Origin: Plasmodiophora brassicae
Taxonomy: Eukaryota > Endomyxa > Phytomyxea > Plasmodiophorida > Plasmodiophoridae
Assembly: GCA_039704465.1 (NCBI GenBank)
Contig: JASFAU010000007.1
Span: forward strand, 186,001-250,000
DNA length: 64,000 nucleotides
Direction of reading: 5' to 3'
How positions within the stretch are numbered: position 1 is the first letter of the stretch; each line of letters starts with the position of its first letter. The notes beneath the pieces were generated by a model that was not told where the DNA came from, did no database searches, and worked only from the letters and a program-made list of their open reading frames with translations. Below, one piece after another: positions 54,626 to 64,000 of the stretch. Both the position numbers and the translations under genes were made by a program.

Positions 54626-54890
54626 CCAGTCTCTTGGTAGAGCGTACCAGTCTCTGGGTCGACAGCACCAGTCTCCGGGTGGAATGCACCAGTCTCTGGG
54701 TGGAATACACCAGTCCCTGGGTGGAGTGCTCCCGTCTCTGGGTGGAGTATCCCAGGTTTTGGGTGGAGTGCACCAGTTTCTGGGTGCTGAATCCCAATTC
54801 GACACCCTGTGACCTGTTTGGGTGAAAAGTGACAAAGTCTGGGTGTTGCATCCCAGGCTCTAGGTGTGACGTACCAAATATTGGGTGCTC
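54626..54890. repeat. 21-bp minisatellite, about 12 degenerate units
   Basis: Unit close to CACCAGTCTCTGGGTGGAAT plus one base, best preserved at 54640-54790 and decaying to both ends. The length of 21 bp keeps frames open on both strands (on the minus strand PPRDWC-type heptads repeat). It lies between the MULE remnant and the COPI zeta gene, ending ~50 bp before its ATG. No spacer/repeat alternation is seen, so it is not a CRISPR array. Confidence 0.85.
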
Positions 54891-54940
54891 CAACCTTTTT
54901 GTCGGCGCGCCCCGGAGTTGCTGGGGATTTTGGGACAGCC

Positions 54941-55589
54941 ATGTCGGTGAGTGTCGATGAGTGGCACGGTCTCGTGACGTCTGCTGATCGTATGCGTTGC
55001 GGTGCTAGATCCAGTCGAAGGTGAAAGCCGCCGTCGTGCTGGATGGACAGGGGACGCGCATTGGTGTGAAGTACTTCGATCCCGACCTGCTCGCCCTGGA
55101 TAAGCAACTGGCGCTCGAGCGAGCCGTATTCGGTAAAACGAGTCGCATCCTGAATGCGAGGAAAGAAGGTAGATCCGGTCCAGATCCGCCGTTCTTGCTC
55201 GGTTTAAGTGACGCGATACAGGCGAGGTCGTCATGTTCGATCAGTACGTGACCGTTTTCAAATTCTACGGCGACGCCTTCGTCTACGTCATCGGTGCTGC
55301 CGACGAGAACGAACTCGTTCTGCATCACGTCCTGGTCTGTCTGGAAGAGAGCCTGACGTCGCTCCTGCGCGTTCCCATTGATCGGCAGCCGCTCATCGAC
55401 AACCTCGACGTCCTGCTGCTGACCATCGACGAAATCCTGGACGATGGCATCATTCTCGAAACGGACAGCGTCCTTGTGGTTGACGGCGTCGCCATGAAGG
55501 GCGCCGACAGGGACGCGCCCATCGCCGAGCAATCGCTCGCCCAAGCTTTCCAGACTGCCAGGGAAACCTTCGCCAAGACGTTCCGGTAA
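54941..55589 (+). CDS. COPZ: Coatomer (COPI) subunit zeta
   Basis: Three exons, 54941-54946, 55009-55168 and 55222-55589, total 534 nt and 177 aa, the normal size. The first exon codes only for Met-Ser. Longin-type fold of the family: AAVVLDGQGTRIGVKYFDP, LALERAVFGKTSRILNARKE, EVVMFDQYVTVFKFYGDAFV, VIGAADENELVLHHVLVCLE, LIDNLDVLLLTIDEILDDGI and ILETDSVLVVDGVAMKG. Zeta pairs with gamma-COP in the COPI coat on Golgi vesicles. The mini first exon and intron junctions are supported by exact frame and by alignment to the conserved start. Confidence 0.95.
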
Positions 55590-55691
55590 TGCGCCCCAGG
55601 CAGTATGATGCCTGCTCGGACCGTAGACGGCTCGCGTCCCCAATACACCCTGGCACGACGTTCACGACGGCGTTGCTCGGCGTTCCTGTAT

Positions 55692-58600
55692 TCAGTGCCG
55701 TCGTCCTGAAATCTGTTGGAGCAGATGCTGGGCCTTGGCGTGCATCGTCTGCGACGACGTCCGCTGCTGGATGATCTCGAGCAGCGGACGAACGCGATCG
55801 ACTCCAATGGCATCCGTCGCGCGAGGCTGCTCGCAGAGCGTCAGTAGGACTTCAGCGGCCTCGGGCAACGCGGCCGCGTCCCGCCGGGCGCCGGTCAGCT
55901 CCCCACAATCGGACAGTAGCGTCTCGATCATCAACGTCCTGGACAGGAACTCGCGCGTGTTGCTTGTGTTGCCGGTGAGAAGGTTGTCCAGCACCTGGTA
56001 GATGACACGTCGGATCTCGTCCCGGGAGAACGCCGCGTCGTCGTCATCCGGCTCGCCGGCGCCCAACCAACGTAGGCACGATTCCAGCGCGTCGAACGCT
56101 CCCTCTGACCTCGCTCGCGCCTGCACCGGCTTCTGCTGCGACACGGTCAGGTTCACCAGGATGAAGAGGATGTACCTAAGACGGTCTGCTCAGCCCTCAG
56201 GTGCGACGTCGCTCTCCCGATCGTTTACCCAACTAAGGCTCGCTTCGACTCGTGTCTCAGAAGGCCGACGATGGTGGCCAGGCCTTCCGATCGGATGACG
56301 AACTCGGCCATGGCCGGGCTTAGGTAGATGATCCCGTTCAGGGCGGTCAGGTACGGGATCAGCGGGTCCATGCCGTCATCGGGAGCGCCGGCGCATGCGT
56401 TCCCGGTGACGGCAGGTGCCTTGCCCGTCTTCAGCACCTGGAGGATATGCGTCAACGACGTTTCGCCCATCTGGACGATCGTCAGGAACGCGCTGGAGCC
56501 CAGCGCGCCGAACTCGCTCGTGTCGTCGTCGTCGTTGTCGGTGATGTACGTCAGAAGCAAATCGACGCCGCCGAGACCCACCAACGCTGTCCCGTTCGCG
56601 TCGTGGCGGTGCACGACGTTGCCCAAGGCGGTCGTGATCGCGCCATACGTGACGGCGTCGCCTTGCTGTGTTGCGCGAACCAACGCCTCATGCACGACGG
56701 CAACGCCGTCGAACTTGGCGATCAGGTCCTGCAGCGCGCTGTTCTGATAGCTGAGGTTCGACAGCGCCATCAGCGCGAACAGGCTCAGCTGGTCCTGCTT
56801 GGCGTTCGACGCAACGTGCTTCAGCAGGAGCTCGACGACCGCCTCGGTCGAGAACAGCGCCTGGTTCCGTTCGTGGTTCCAGGTCGCATGCGACAGCAAC
56901 ACGCACGAGATCGCCGCATGGCCGCCGTCGAGCAGCGACGTCATCCGCGCCTGGAACGCTGCCGTGCACACCATCTCCTGGTTCGGTTCGCACGTGTCGA
57001 TCGCGTTCACCAGCAGGTTCAACACGCTCGCCAGCAGCGCGTCGTCGTCGTCGTTCCACAACCGGAACGCGACCTCGAACCCGCCGTGCTTCCGGAACTC
57101 CTCCTGCGCCCGCCTGCCCCCGACTAACGGTCAGTGACCGGGGTCCCGATTCTCGTGCAACGATGACCACGCCACCTGTTCCTGTAGACGAGGTTGTTCA
57201 GGGCCAGCAGCAGCGCGTCGATCGTGGTCTGGGCGATGTCGCCCTCGCCGGCGATGCAGGCGCGAATGGTGCTGAGGAGGATGCTGACGCCGTCGTGGTC
57301 GGACATGTACTCTTGGTTGGCGGGCGTTTCGGTGAGCGCCAGCCCGAGAACGCCGGCGCCCGCCTCGACGATCTGTACGCCGACGTCGTCGTCGCGCCCG
57401 AACTGCCCGATCAGCTCGAGGATGTACTTGACGATCCCGGACGACTGCAGCATGGACCGGTTCTCTGGGTGGCGTGCCGCCACGATGCTCAGGATCTCCA
57501 TCGACGTCACCCGGATCTCCACGTTGTAGTCGTGGAGGCACTCAGCGAGCGCGTCGAACCCGCCCCGATCCAGGAACTGCTGCTGGGCGTCGGGGCAGGC
57601 CAGCAGGAACAGGTACGTGGCGTTCAGCGCGGGCACCATCACCATCTCGTCAATGTTGCCCAAGCAGTTGATCAGCAGCTTGACGATGTCCGGGATGCAG
57701 ATGGCGACCTCGCCGAACAGCGGCGCCGCCAGCATCTCGCTGAGTTCGTTCAGCGACGCGCTGACGACGTCGTCGTTGCCGGGCGCCGCCCACATCTCCC
57801 GGCAGCACGTCTCCAGGCGCACGAACCGCTCCAGCGTCTCCCTGACCTCGGCCTTCCCGATCGAATCCGCATCGATCTCCATGAACCCGAGCAGGACGAT
57901 CAGTCTGGCGTGCGCTTCGACGCGCCCCGCCGACCCGGCCACGTCGATGGCGTCCATGATGGTGCATATCGACCCGTTCGACTGCATCAGGTTGATCAGC
58001 GGCCAGGCGTCGGGTTTGGCGGCCGCGATCGCACACAGGGCCGCCGCGAACGTCGACGACGCCGATGCCACCGGGTCGCTAACGCGCCCTGTGCGCTCGT
58101 ACTCGCCGACGAGGCTGCCACACGACCGGATCAACCCGCAGGACAGCGTCGACACGACCGCGTCCGACATCAGCAACGTGGCAATGTGCCCGTCCAGGTC
58201 GTCTGTCAGGGCTGGTTAGAGGCAACCAAGCGGGGCGCTTGCGTAGGAGCGATCACCTCTCGTGACGATGGACGCGACGAGTCGAGCGAGGTCCAGGTCG
58301 AGGTCGGGATCGGGCGGGTGCAGGTCGTGGACGTCCCAGAAGCTGGCGAGCGACTGAGCGCACCTGGCCAGGACGGTCCCAGGGGACGTCGTTGACAGCG
58401 TGTTCAGGACCGGGACGACGTGTCGGATGCAGGGCGACGGGCGATTCGCACAGTCGACGAGGACCCTGGCGAGGACGTCGATCCCGGAGCGGCAGCGCTT
58501 GAAGAAGAGCGGGATGTGGTCGCGGGACATGTCGAGGACGGCGAGCAGCAGGTCCAGAGCGGCAACGGTCGTCGCCGGGTCGGCCAGCATCGTCGACTTG

Positions 58601-58794
58601 ACGATCGAGACGGTGCGGGCGTAGAAGTCGCTGGTCTGTAAATGCTCCCGGACCTGGTCGGCGCCGCCGGCGCTTTCGATGCAGGCCCGCATCGTGCGAA
58701 CCTGCTCGGCGTGCTTCTGCAGATCGCCCGACGCCGAACCGCGCTTCGCCGGCAACGTCGGCGATGGCGCCGGCACCGTCGCCATGTCGCCCAT
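55692..58794 (-). CDS. Large armadillo-repeat protein, unknown
   Basis: Four main exons, about 58794-58250, 58205-57180, 57110-56250 and 56200-55692, joined by short introns. ATG at 58794 (MGDMATVPAPSPTLP). The protein (~980 aa) is an all-helical ARM/HEAT solenoid: TTVAALDLLLAVLDMSRDHI, MVPALNATYLFLLACPDAQQ, VEIRVTSMEILSIVAARHPE, LLLALNNLVYRN, LSLFALMALSNLSYQNSALQ and GAITTALGNVVHRHDANGTA. The ending (HAKAQHLLQQISG) is the usual short C-terminal helix. It has no other domain. The closest look is to ataxin-10/HSPBP1-like or CAS4-like ARM proteins, but I cannot assign it. Probably a scaffold in cytosol or cilium. Confidence 0.7.
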
Positions 58795-59776
58795 GACCGT
58801 CCCGCCGAACCCTGTTATTACGAGTACTCGAACGAGATCGCCAAGTGGGCGTTAAGGTAACGCCAGTGCCGTCCATGCGGGCGACGCAGCGATCGTCCCG
58901 GGCTGGATTTCATCGACGAACTAGATGATTATGAAACGCTCGACGGTGACCATGGTTGCACGCTCAGCGTTCGCCGACACCGGGATAAGCGATGGGCCGG
59001 TGTCGTACGGCACCTGTCTGCGGGTGCTACTGAGGTTCGTTTCCATCTCGGTGGGGTGACGTAGGCGATCACCTCGTGCCTGGCAAGATGCGGGAGCCAT
59101 CCATAACAACTGGCGGTGGGCATTCCATGGATTGGCACTGATTATCTTTGATCATGCGGGAACGGATGTCGCCGACCAGACGCTTATCCGCTTCCTGCTG
59201 GTGTACAAGTTGCATGGTTCACTTGCGCAGCTTCTTGGGGCGTGCTTGAACTTGATGATACTACCAGTCAGTACCTTGGCTTCGACCACTGGTGGCCGCC
59301 TCGGTAACGACGTTTACCGGATTAACCAACTGCAGCCGGAGAGCGCGCAACCCTGCATTCTCGAGAGGGCCGTCAGCAAGATCTGGATGGCCGTACGTAC
59401 ACCCAAGGTCGGCCCTCCCCTCAAGCAACCTGTTTATCGGTCAATATCGCCGGTGCCGTGCATGCCCCGCGTTGCGGTCGGACGCCCAGATGCGGGCGAA
59501 CGTGAACGCCGACCATCCAGTACCTGTGGCAGCCCGCGTCAGTCGACCCGCCTGCACGCTGCACACATTTCCACGGCTGCGATTGGCGCCAACTCGCCGT
59601 CCCTGTTACAGGCGGCCCACGTCCCGCGGTAACGCCGTAACTCGTAACGCACGACGGGTCACGCGTCATGTGGCCCATGGGGAACATTTGCCCCGCCTGC
59701 AGGCCATACCGTCGCCTGGTCTGGCGGGGAGTCCCACCAGGTGCGCGTCGTCGTTGGTCCGCTTGCCGATCGGCGC
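58795..59776. other. About 980 bp with only weak open frames
   Basis: The longest frames are 59132-59632 (+, 166 aa) and a minus-strand frame at 58921-59109 ending ATMVTVERFIII. Neither shows a domain, and the plus frame falls apart into low-complexity residues after ~90. No tRNA, repeat or transposon motif was found. A small unrecognised gene on the minus strand near 58921-59100 cannot be excluded. Confidence 0.35.
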
Positions 59777-61293
59777 ATGTTGCGTTCCGGCGGTGTCGTC
59801 GTTGCCGTGCTGGCGTTATTCGCGTCGGCCGATATCCCAGAGTGCTCGCTGACGGTGCCGCAGCTGGTTGCGTATAATGGGTACCCGTGCGAGACCCATG
59901 AGGTTGTCGCGCGCGACGGGTCAGCAGCATCGGACATCTTTATTATGTCCACCGAAGCCTAACGTTCCGCAAGGTTTCTGTTGAACATGTTCCGGATTCC
60001 GCACGGCCGCCGAGGGCCTTCGTTAGGCCCAAGACCGGTCGTTCTTCTGCAGCATGGGCTATTGGATTCAGCTGCTGCGTTCCTGCTTAACGAACGGGAA
60101 CAATCGTTGGCCTATATCCTGGCAGATAATGGCTTCGACGTATGGTAGGTCCCCGTCGCTAATGAAGCTCTGCCGGTATTGACGTCGTCCATCCAGGCTG
60201 AGCAATTCACGCGGGAATAACTTCAGCCCTCCGCTGGGCAACAGCAAGGACAAGTGGCGGTTTTCGTTTGATGAGATGGCCGAATTCGATATGCCCGCCT
60301 TTGTTAATCACGGTTCGTCGCGCCGCCTCACAGGGCCCGTATTTCGACCCGGCTGATGACGCAACCTATTCGAATAGCGCTCCATGTTTCGGGTCAGGCA
60401 TCGCTAGCCTATATTGGACACAGCCAAGGCGCCACACTTGCCTTTGCTCACTTCTCCGAGTCGTCTGAGCTTAACGACAAGGTCCACCTGTTTATCGCCC
60501 TGGGTCCTGCCGTCTTCGGTACGTAAGACGCGCCATGTGTCGTCCACGTACGCCTGATCAAATCCTGCATAGTACGGAACATACGGTCGAAGCTTCTGCA
60601 CTTCCTGGCCGAGTTCGACCTGGAGGAGATCGCGCGCTGGCCGGGCACAGGCGACTTTGCACCGCATGGCGAAATCTGGTGATTCGCCGCAGTGGGTGGA
60701 CATCGGGATTGCGCTGACATTGCACTCAGGGAGCTGACCGCCAAATTCTTCTGCGATACGTCGATCATTGGGAAGGACGCGTGCTCCCTGTTCCTATTCA
60801 TGATCGAAGGCACGAACGGCACGCCCGGGCACAACCTGAACTGCACCCGCCTTCAGCTGTACACGAAGCATACGCCAGCTGGGACTTCGATGCAGGTAGC
60901 GTATACAAGCACCCAGCGCCATACCAGCCGCAGGTCCTGACAACTGTCCCTTATCAGAACATGGCCCATTGGACCCAGATGGTCAAGCACAAGCGATTCG
61001 CAAAGGTCGACCTGGGGCCAATAGAGAACCTGGTCCGGTACGGGAAGGTCACACCCCCGGTCTACGATCTCTCGAAGGTGAACGTCCCCGTTGCCGTGTT
61101 CCTGGGCGACCAGGACACACTAGGCGACATTGTTGATAACGACTATCTTCGTCGTGAGATCCGACCGGATATCGTCGTCGACTGGCAGATCATTAACGAG
61201 TATGCCCATCTGGACTTCACCTGGGGCGTTGACGCCCACGTTCGTCTGTACCCGCGGATCATCCGCCTGCTCCAGGCCTTCGCTGTCGCATAG
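59777..61293 (+). CDS. Acid lipase (lysosomal/gastric type, alpha/beta hydrolase)
   Basis: Several exons; ATG at 59777 and stop at 61293. Signal peptide (LRSGGVVVAVLALFASA), then the family start LVAYNGYPCETHEVVARDGF and LLNMFRIPHGRRG, oxyanion region VVLLQHGLLDSAAAFL, ADNGFDVWVGNSRGN-type block, SFDEMAEFDMPAFVN, nucleophile elbow GHSQGATLAFAHFS, Asp in VFLGDQDTLGD and His in NEYAHLDFTWG. The Ser-Asp-His triad is thus complete. Enzymes of this class hydrolyse cholesteryl esters or triacylglycerols in lysosome-like organelles or are secreted. Length (~400 aa) fits. Exon ends near 59930-59985, 60130-60220, 60330-60410, 60520-60560 and 60680-60880 are approximate. Confidence 0.85.
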
Positions 61294-61354
61294 TAAACAC
61301 ATCTGCATGATAAGGTAAGCGACTGGATGATTGTATTGAGGACGATGGCGTGGT

Positions 61355-62542
61355 TCATTCCTCGTCGCGCGGCTTGAGCGGGCCAAGGAACTCGGCCTTC
61401 TCGGCCGCAGTCTGGAACCGACCATGACCGAACTTGCTGGACGTGTCGATGAACTTGATGCCGGGCTCCTCGGTCTCGCGACGCTTCGTCGACTTGTGCA
61501 TGGCTTTGCGCAGCGTGATGACACGCTTCTTGCTACCGATGACACAGCCCTTGATCATGACGTAGTCCTCGTTGACCTCACCGTAGTGGGGGAACCCGCC
61601 CATCGGCGTAATATGTTTAACGGTCGGGTCCGCCTCCGTCGACGCATTGCCATTGGCGGACGACTCGTGCTTGATGCCGCAGCCGATCTTGTAGATCTTC
61701 TTGTTGGCCTCGGTACGGTGGTGGTAGCCCTTCTGACCGGCACGCGCGACGGAGTACGACACACGGGCCGGGTGCCAGGCACCGATACAGGCGACCTTAC
61801 GCAGACCACGGTGCGTCTTGCGCGGCAGACGCGTGACACCCCAACGGGAGATGACACCCTTGACACCGCAACCCTTGGAGACACCGATCAGGTCGACAGA
61901 TTCGCCCTCGGAGAAGACGGCCGCGACGGGGACCTCCTTCTCAAACAGGTCGTAGCCGAACTTGACCTTGGCAGCGATGTCACCACCGTTGATCTGGACC
62001 TCCATCAGGTGCGCCTTCTTCTGCCGCAGCTTCAGCTTGCGAACCTGGGTGTGCACCAGGACACGAACGACAGTGCACAGCTTGGTGATGCGGTTCAGCT
62101 CCTTCTGAACGTCCTGGTTATCCTCAGCCGAAACGCGCTTAGCGTACTTCGAGAACGCCTTCTTCTTCGAGCGGTAGAAGTTCTTGTAGAAGCGGCGTTT
62201 GAGGTCGTCGCTGAGGTGGTTCGCCCAGACGGTCGACAGGGTGCGCAGACCACGCGGCGTCTCGACGTACCCAACCAGGCCGACAACGACCATCGCGGGG
62301 GCCTCAAGAATGGTGACAGCCTCGACGGCCTCCTTCTTGTGCAACTTCGACCCGGGACGGATGACATCACGGAGCACGTGCGTCATGCCGGCCTTGTAGG
62401 CCATGAAGGCAGTTAGGTGCGGGGCCGCCTCTGGACTGTCCTTCGGGAAATGGCGAACTCGGCCGCGGATCGTGCGCGAGCGCTTTCGTGGCAGGAAACC
62501 AAGCGAACCATGTCGCGGTGCCTCGAACTTACGGTGCGACAT
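61355..62542 (-). CDS. RPL3: 60S ribosomal protein L3
   Basis: Single exon, 395 aa, full length. Starts [20 protein letters not shown], the highly conserved N-terminus. Contains the GMTHVLRDV region, the W-finger loop ([20 protein letters not shown], with the His that is methylated in other eukaryotes), [19 protein letters not shown] and [21 protein letters not shown]3 sits near the peptidyl transferase centre and is needed early in 60S assembly. Intron-free like RPLP0. The 330-residue plus-strand frame across it is a shadow. Confidence 0.99.
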   Translation of the reverse strand: MSHRKFEAPRHGSLGFLPRKRSRTIRGRVRHFPKDSPEAAPHLTAFMAYKAGMTHVLRDVIRPGSKLHKKEAVEAVTILEAPAMVVVGLVGYVETPRGLRTLSTVWANHLSDDLKRRFYKNFYRSKKKAFSKYAKRVSAEDNQDVQKELNRITKLCTVVRVLVHTQVRKLKLRQKKAHLMEVQINGGDIAAKVKFGYDLFEKEVPVAAVFSEGESVDLIGVSKGCGVKGVISRWGVTRLPRKTHRGLRKVACIGAWHPARVSYSVARAGQKGYHHRTEANKKIYKIGCGIKHESSANGNASTEADPTVKHITPMGGFPHYGEVNEDYVMIKGCVIGSKKRVITLRKAMHKSTKRRETEEPGIKFIDTSSKFGHGRFQTAAEKAEFLGPLKPRDEE

Positions 62543-62695
62543 CGTTCACAGCGATGGCAATCGGGGTGTGGGTCGCCCTGCAAAGTCCGCTACGGCGTTG
62601 ACAGATCCCGTGGCTGCACTATATGAGGCTGCGCCCTAATGTCGGACATGTCCACAGGTATAGCAAGTAGTAGTACAGAAGTCCTTCATCATATA

Positions 62696-63294
62696 TTAGA
62701 AGTCGGGATCAGGCTTGCGCCGGGCGGCTTTCTTCATTGAGTGCAACTTCTTGTCTTTAAGCCGGGTCAGCTTCGCAGACACCGGCTTTTCCGTCGGGAT
62801 CCATTCCTTCTCGACCTTGTGGGCCTCGTCGATGTACCCTCTGTCGATAAACGGTCAGGCAATCCGGGACGATGGCAGAACACGAGACAATGTACTGTAA
62901 TTTCTGCATGGCGTCTTCCAGGTTACGATGTTGCGACCGCGACACCATGGACGTGACAACGAGCTCGTTGGCCTTCGTGATGCGATGACCCTGCTGATTC
63001 ATCAGCCGCTGCTTCGCTTCGTCGCTCAGCCATTTCGCGGTCTCGACGTTGAAACGAATCTCGACCTGATACCGTCCGGTTTCGCGATCAAACCGAAAAG
63101 GCGCCGGCCGGAGTCGTCACTACCTTCGTGTTGACCTTGTTGACGTTCTGGCCGCCCGGGCCCGCCGACCGAGCGAACGTGATCTGGACTTGGTCGCGTG
63201 GCACCATCACGCGATCAACGACATCGAACGTTGCCAAGCAGCGGCGCGCAACGATAACGCCCGACGGCCTGCAGCGCAATATCGCTCGAAGCAT
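62696..63294 (-). CDS. Mitochondrial peptidyl-tRNA hydrolase ICT1-like (GGQ release factor)
   Basis: Three exons with ~55-60-nt introns, roughly 63294-63124, 63065-62909 and 62853-62696; junctions fall after NVNKVNTK and after DAMQKLQ. N-terminal basic leader without acids (LRAILRCRPSGVIVARRCLA) suggests mitochondrial import. The RF-1 domain has the catalytic ARSAGPGGQNVNKVNTK and continues VEIRFNVETAKWLSDEAKQR, ITKANELVVTSMVSRSQHRN and LEDAMQKLQGYIDEAHKVEK, with a basic tail (KKLHSMKKAARRKPD) that enters the mRNA channel in ICT1. ICT1/MRPL58 frees stalled mitoribosomes. It lacks the codon-recognition domains of RF1, fitting ICT1 rather than mtRF1. Confidence 0.9.
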
Positions 63295-64000
63295 TGCCGG
63301 TCGCCGACGAATTCGCGCAGGACGTCTATTGCTGTTTGCTACCTACCGAACGGCTGCTATGACGGACTGCGGCCATGCAGGATGCTAAGTTGGTATGTTG
63401 ATTGTTGACCAACCGGAACCTGCAACCTACAACGTACGAAACGCAGCGAACGCAAACAAATAAAAGCAGTTCCGTCCACCTCAGTGGTCCACGGGCACTT
63501 CCGGTCCAAGGCCAAGTTCCCCAACGACGCCCAACGGAATTGGACGCGGAATTTACTGCACGTGGTCCCATATAATGTACAGTGGCAATCGACTCCTCGT
63601 CAGACTGCTGCTGAACGTTTCTACCTATGTACCGGTAATATTTATCGACGTTAATGCGCAGCGCAGGTGGCAGGCCACGCCGCAGTAGACGGTTGCATTT
63701 CGAGGACACGTTGACATCCTCAGAATGTCGCTCCGTGTCGCAGGAGTCGATATCGATTTCGTCTCGCTTGAGGAACACAACTGCTTTCGATGGCCGTTCT
63801 CACAGGCCCTGGGGGTCGCGAATCAATGAACGTGCTGGAAATCTATTTCGGGCGCAGGCGCCAGTGCCAGGACGGACAAGGGCACCCAGCGTCGGCCGTT
63901 GGTACCGTCCGTCCGCAAGTTCTGTCGTGAGGTGCAACAACGAACGTCCGCCTTGCATTGCGGACACCAGCTTCAAACCGTGCACATGGCGTCACGGAGC
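63295..64000. other. Window end, no gene assigned
   Basis: Minus-strand frames 63326-63778 (150 aa) and 63800-63985 (61 aa) are open but have no recognisable domain. A gene running off the right edge is possible: KCNRLLRRGLPPALRINVDK YYR looks coding-like. Nothing further could be supported. Confidence 0.3.

Noticed and set aside
54626..54890. CRISPR array
   Set aside because: Units are contiguous and degenerate with no unique spacers, and the genome is eukaryotic.
57163..58395. 410-residue plus-strand open frame
   Set aside because: Antisense to the ARM-repeat protein exons; Gln/Arg/His-rich shadow composition.
59132..59632. 166-residue plus-strand frame as a gene
   Set aside because: Only the first ~90 residues look coding-like, no domain, and no splice partners could be joined; the composition then becomes low-complexity.
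61424..62416. 330-residue plus-strand open frame over RPL3
   Set aside because: It is the exact antisense of the RPL3 coding exon. High GC at third positions leaves reverse frames open. Repetitive Val/Asp/Leu composition and no domain.

Overview
The window is nuclear DNA from a compact, GC-rich protist genome. About 30 protein genes are packed on both strands. Most are split by very short GT...AG introns: the ten introns I could place in the AP-4 beta gene are 51-58 nt long, and five of them are exactly 52 nt. The gene content is purely eukaryotic: ribosomal proteins P0 and L3, AP-4 and COPI coat subunits, translin, a TTC7-type PI4K scaffold, a GRK-like kinase, a cyclic-nucleotide-type K+ channel, a serine incorporator and a WAC/DDT chromatin remodeller subunit. 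A rhizarian such as a plasmodiophorid is my best guess from GC content, intron size and gene style. That is inference; no taxonomic marker was searched. Layout, left to right. 0.2-5 kb: an unknown two-exon gene, a decayed copy of a secreted or membrane protein followed by its intact relative, an intradiol-dioxygenase-fold protein and a small membrane protein. 5.2-12.7 kb: AP-4 beta (11 exons), translin, an unknown gene, and TTC7 in head-to-head arrangement. 13.7-18.5 kb: a DEP-domain protein, a fused two-domain glyoxalase I and a phytanoyl-CoA-dioxygenase-like enzyme. 18.7-24.8 kb: two convergent coiled-coil genes. 25.2-35.3 kb: a small secreted protein, then a minus-strand run of signalling and structural genes (K+ channel, GRK-like kinase with a CaaX end, glycine-rich collagen-like protein, NT-C2 protein). 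35.9-41.7 kb: a plus-strand run of TOG-domain protein, ribosomal P0, GLG1-like Cys-rich membrane protein and serine incorporator. 41.7-45.7 kb: a small LRR family (two genes and one remnant) beside a complex repeat that contains a 200-bp-arm palindrome. 46-52.8 kb: USP-type deubiquitinase, WAC/DDT protein, ankyrin protein with a CaaX end, and a CDCA7-type zinc-finger protein. 53.3-54.9 kb: remains of a Mutator-like (MULE) transposon, an inverted duplication of its 3' end and a 21-bp minisatellite. 54.9-63.3 kb: COPI zeta, a large ARM-repeat protein, an acid lipase, ribosomal L3 and a mitochondrial ICT1-type release factor. The genes fall into a few themes: vesicle coats and membrane lipids (AP-4 beta, COPI zeta, TTC7, Serinc, acid lipase), G-protein or cyclic-nucleotide signalling (GRK-like kinase, channel), chromatin (WAC/DDT, CDCA7-like, USP16/45-like) and translation. 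I see no operon-like logic, no CRISPR, no tRNA or rRNA gene and no prophage. The parts least like ordinary genome are the LRR and palindrome block (41.7-45.7 kb) and the MULE and minisatellite block (53.3-54.9 kb).
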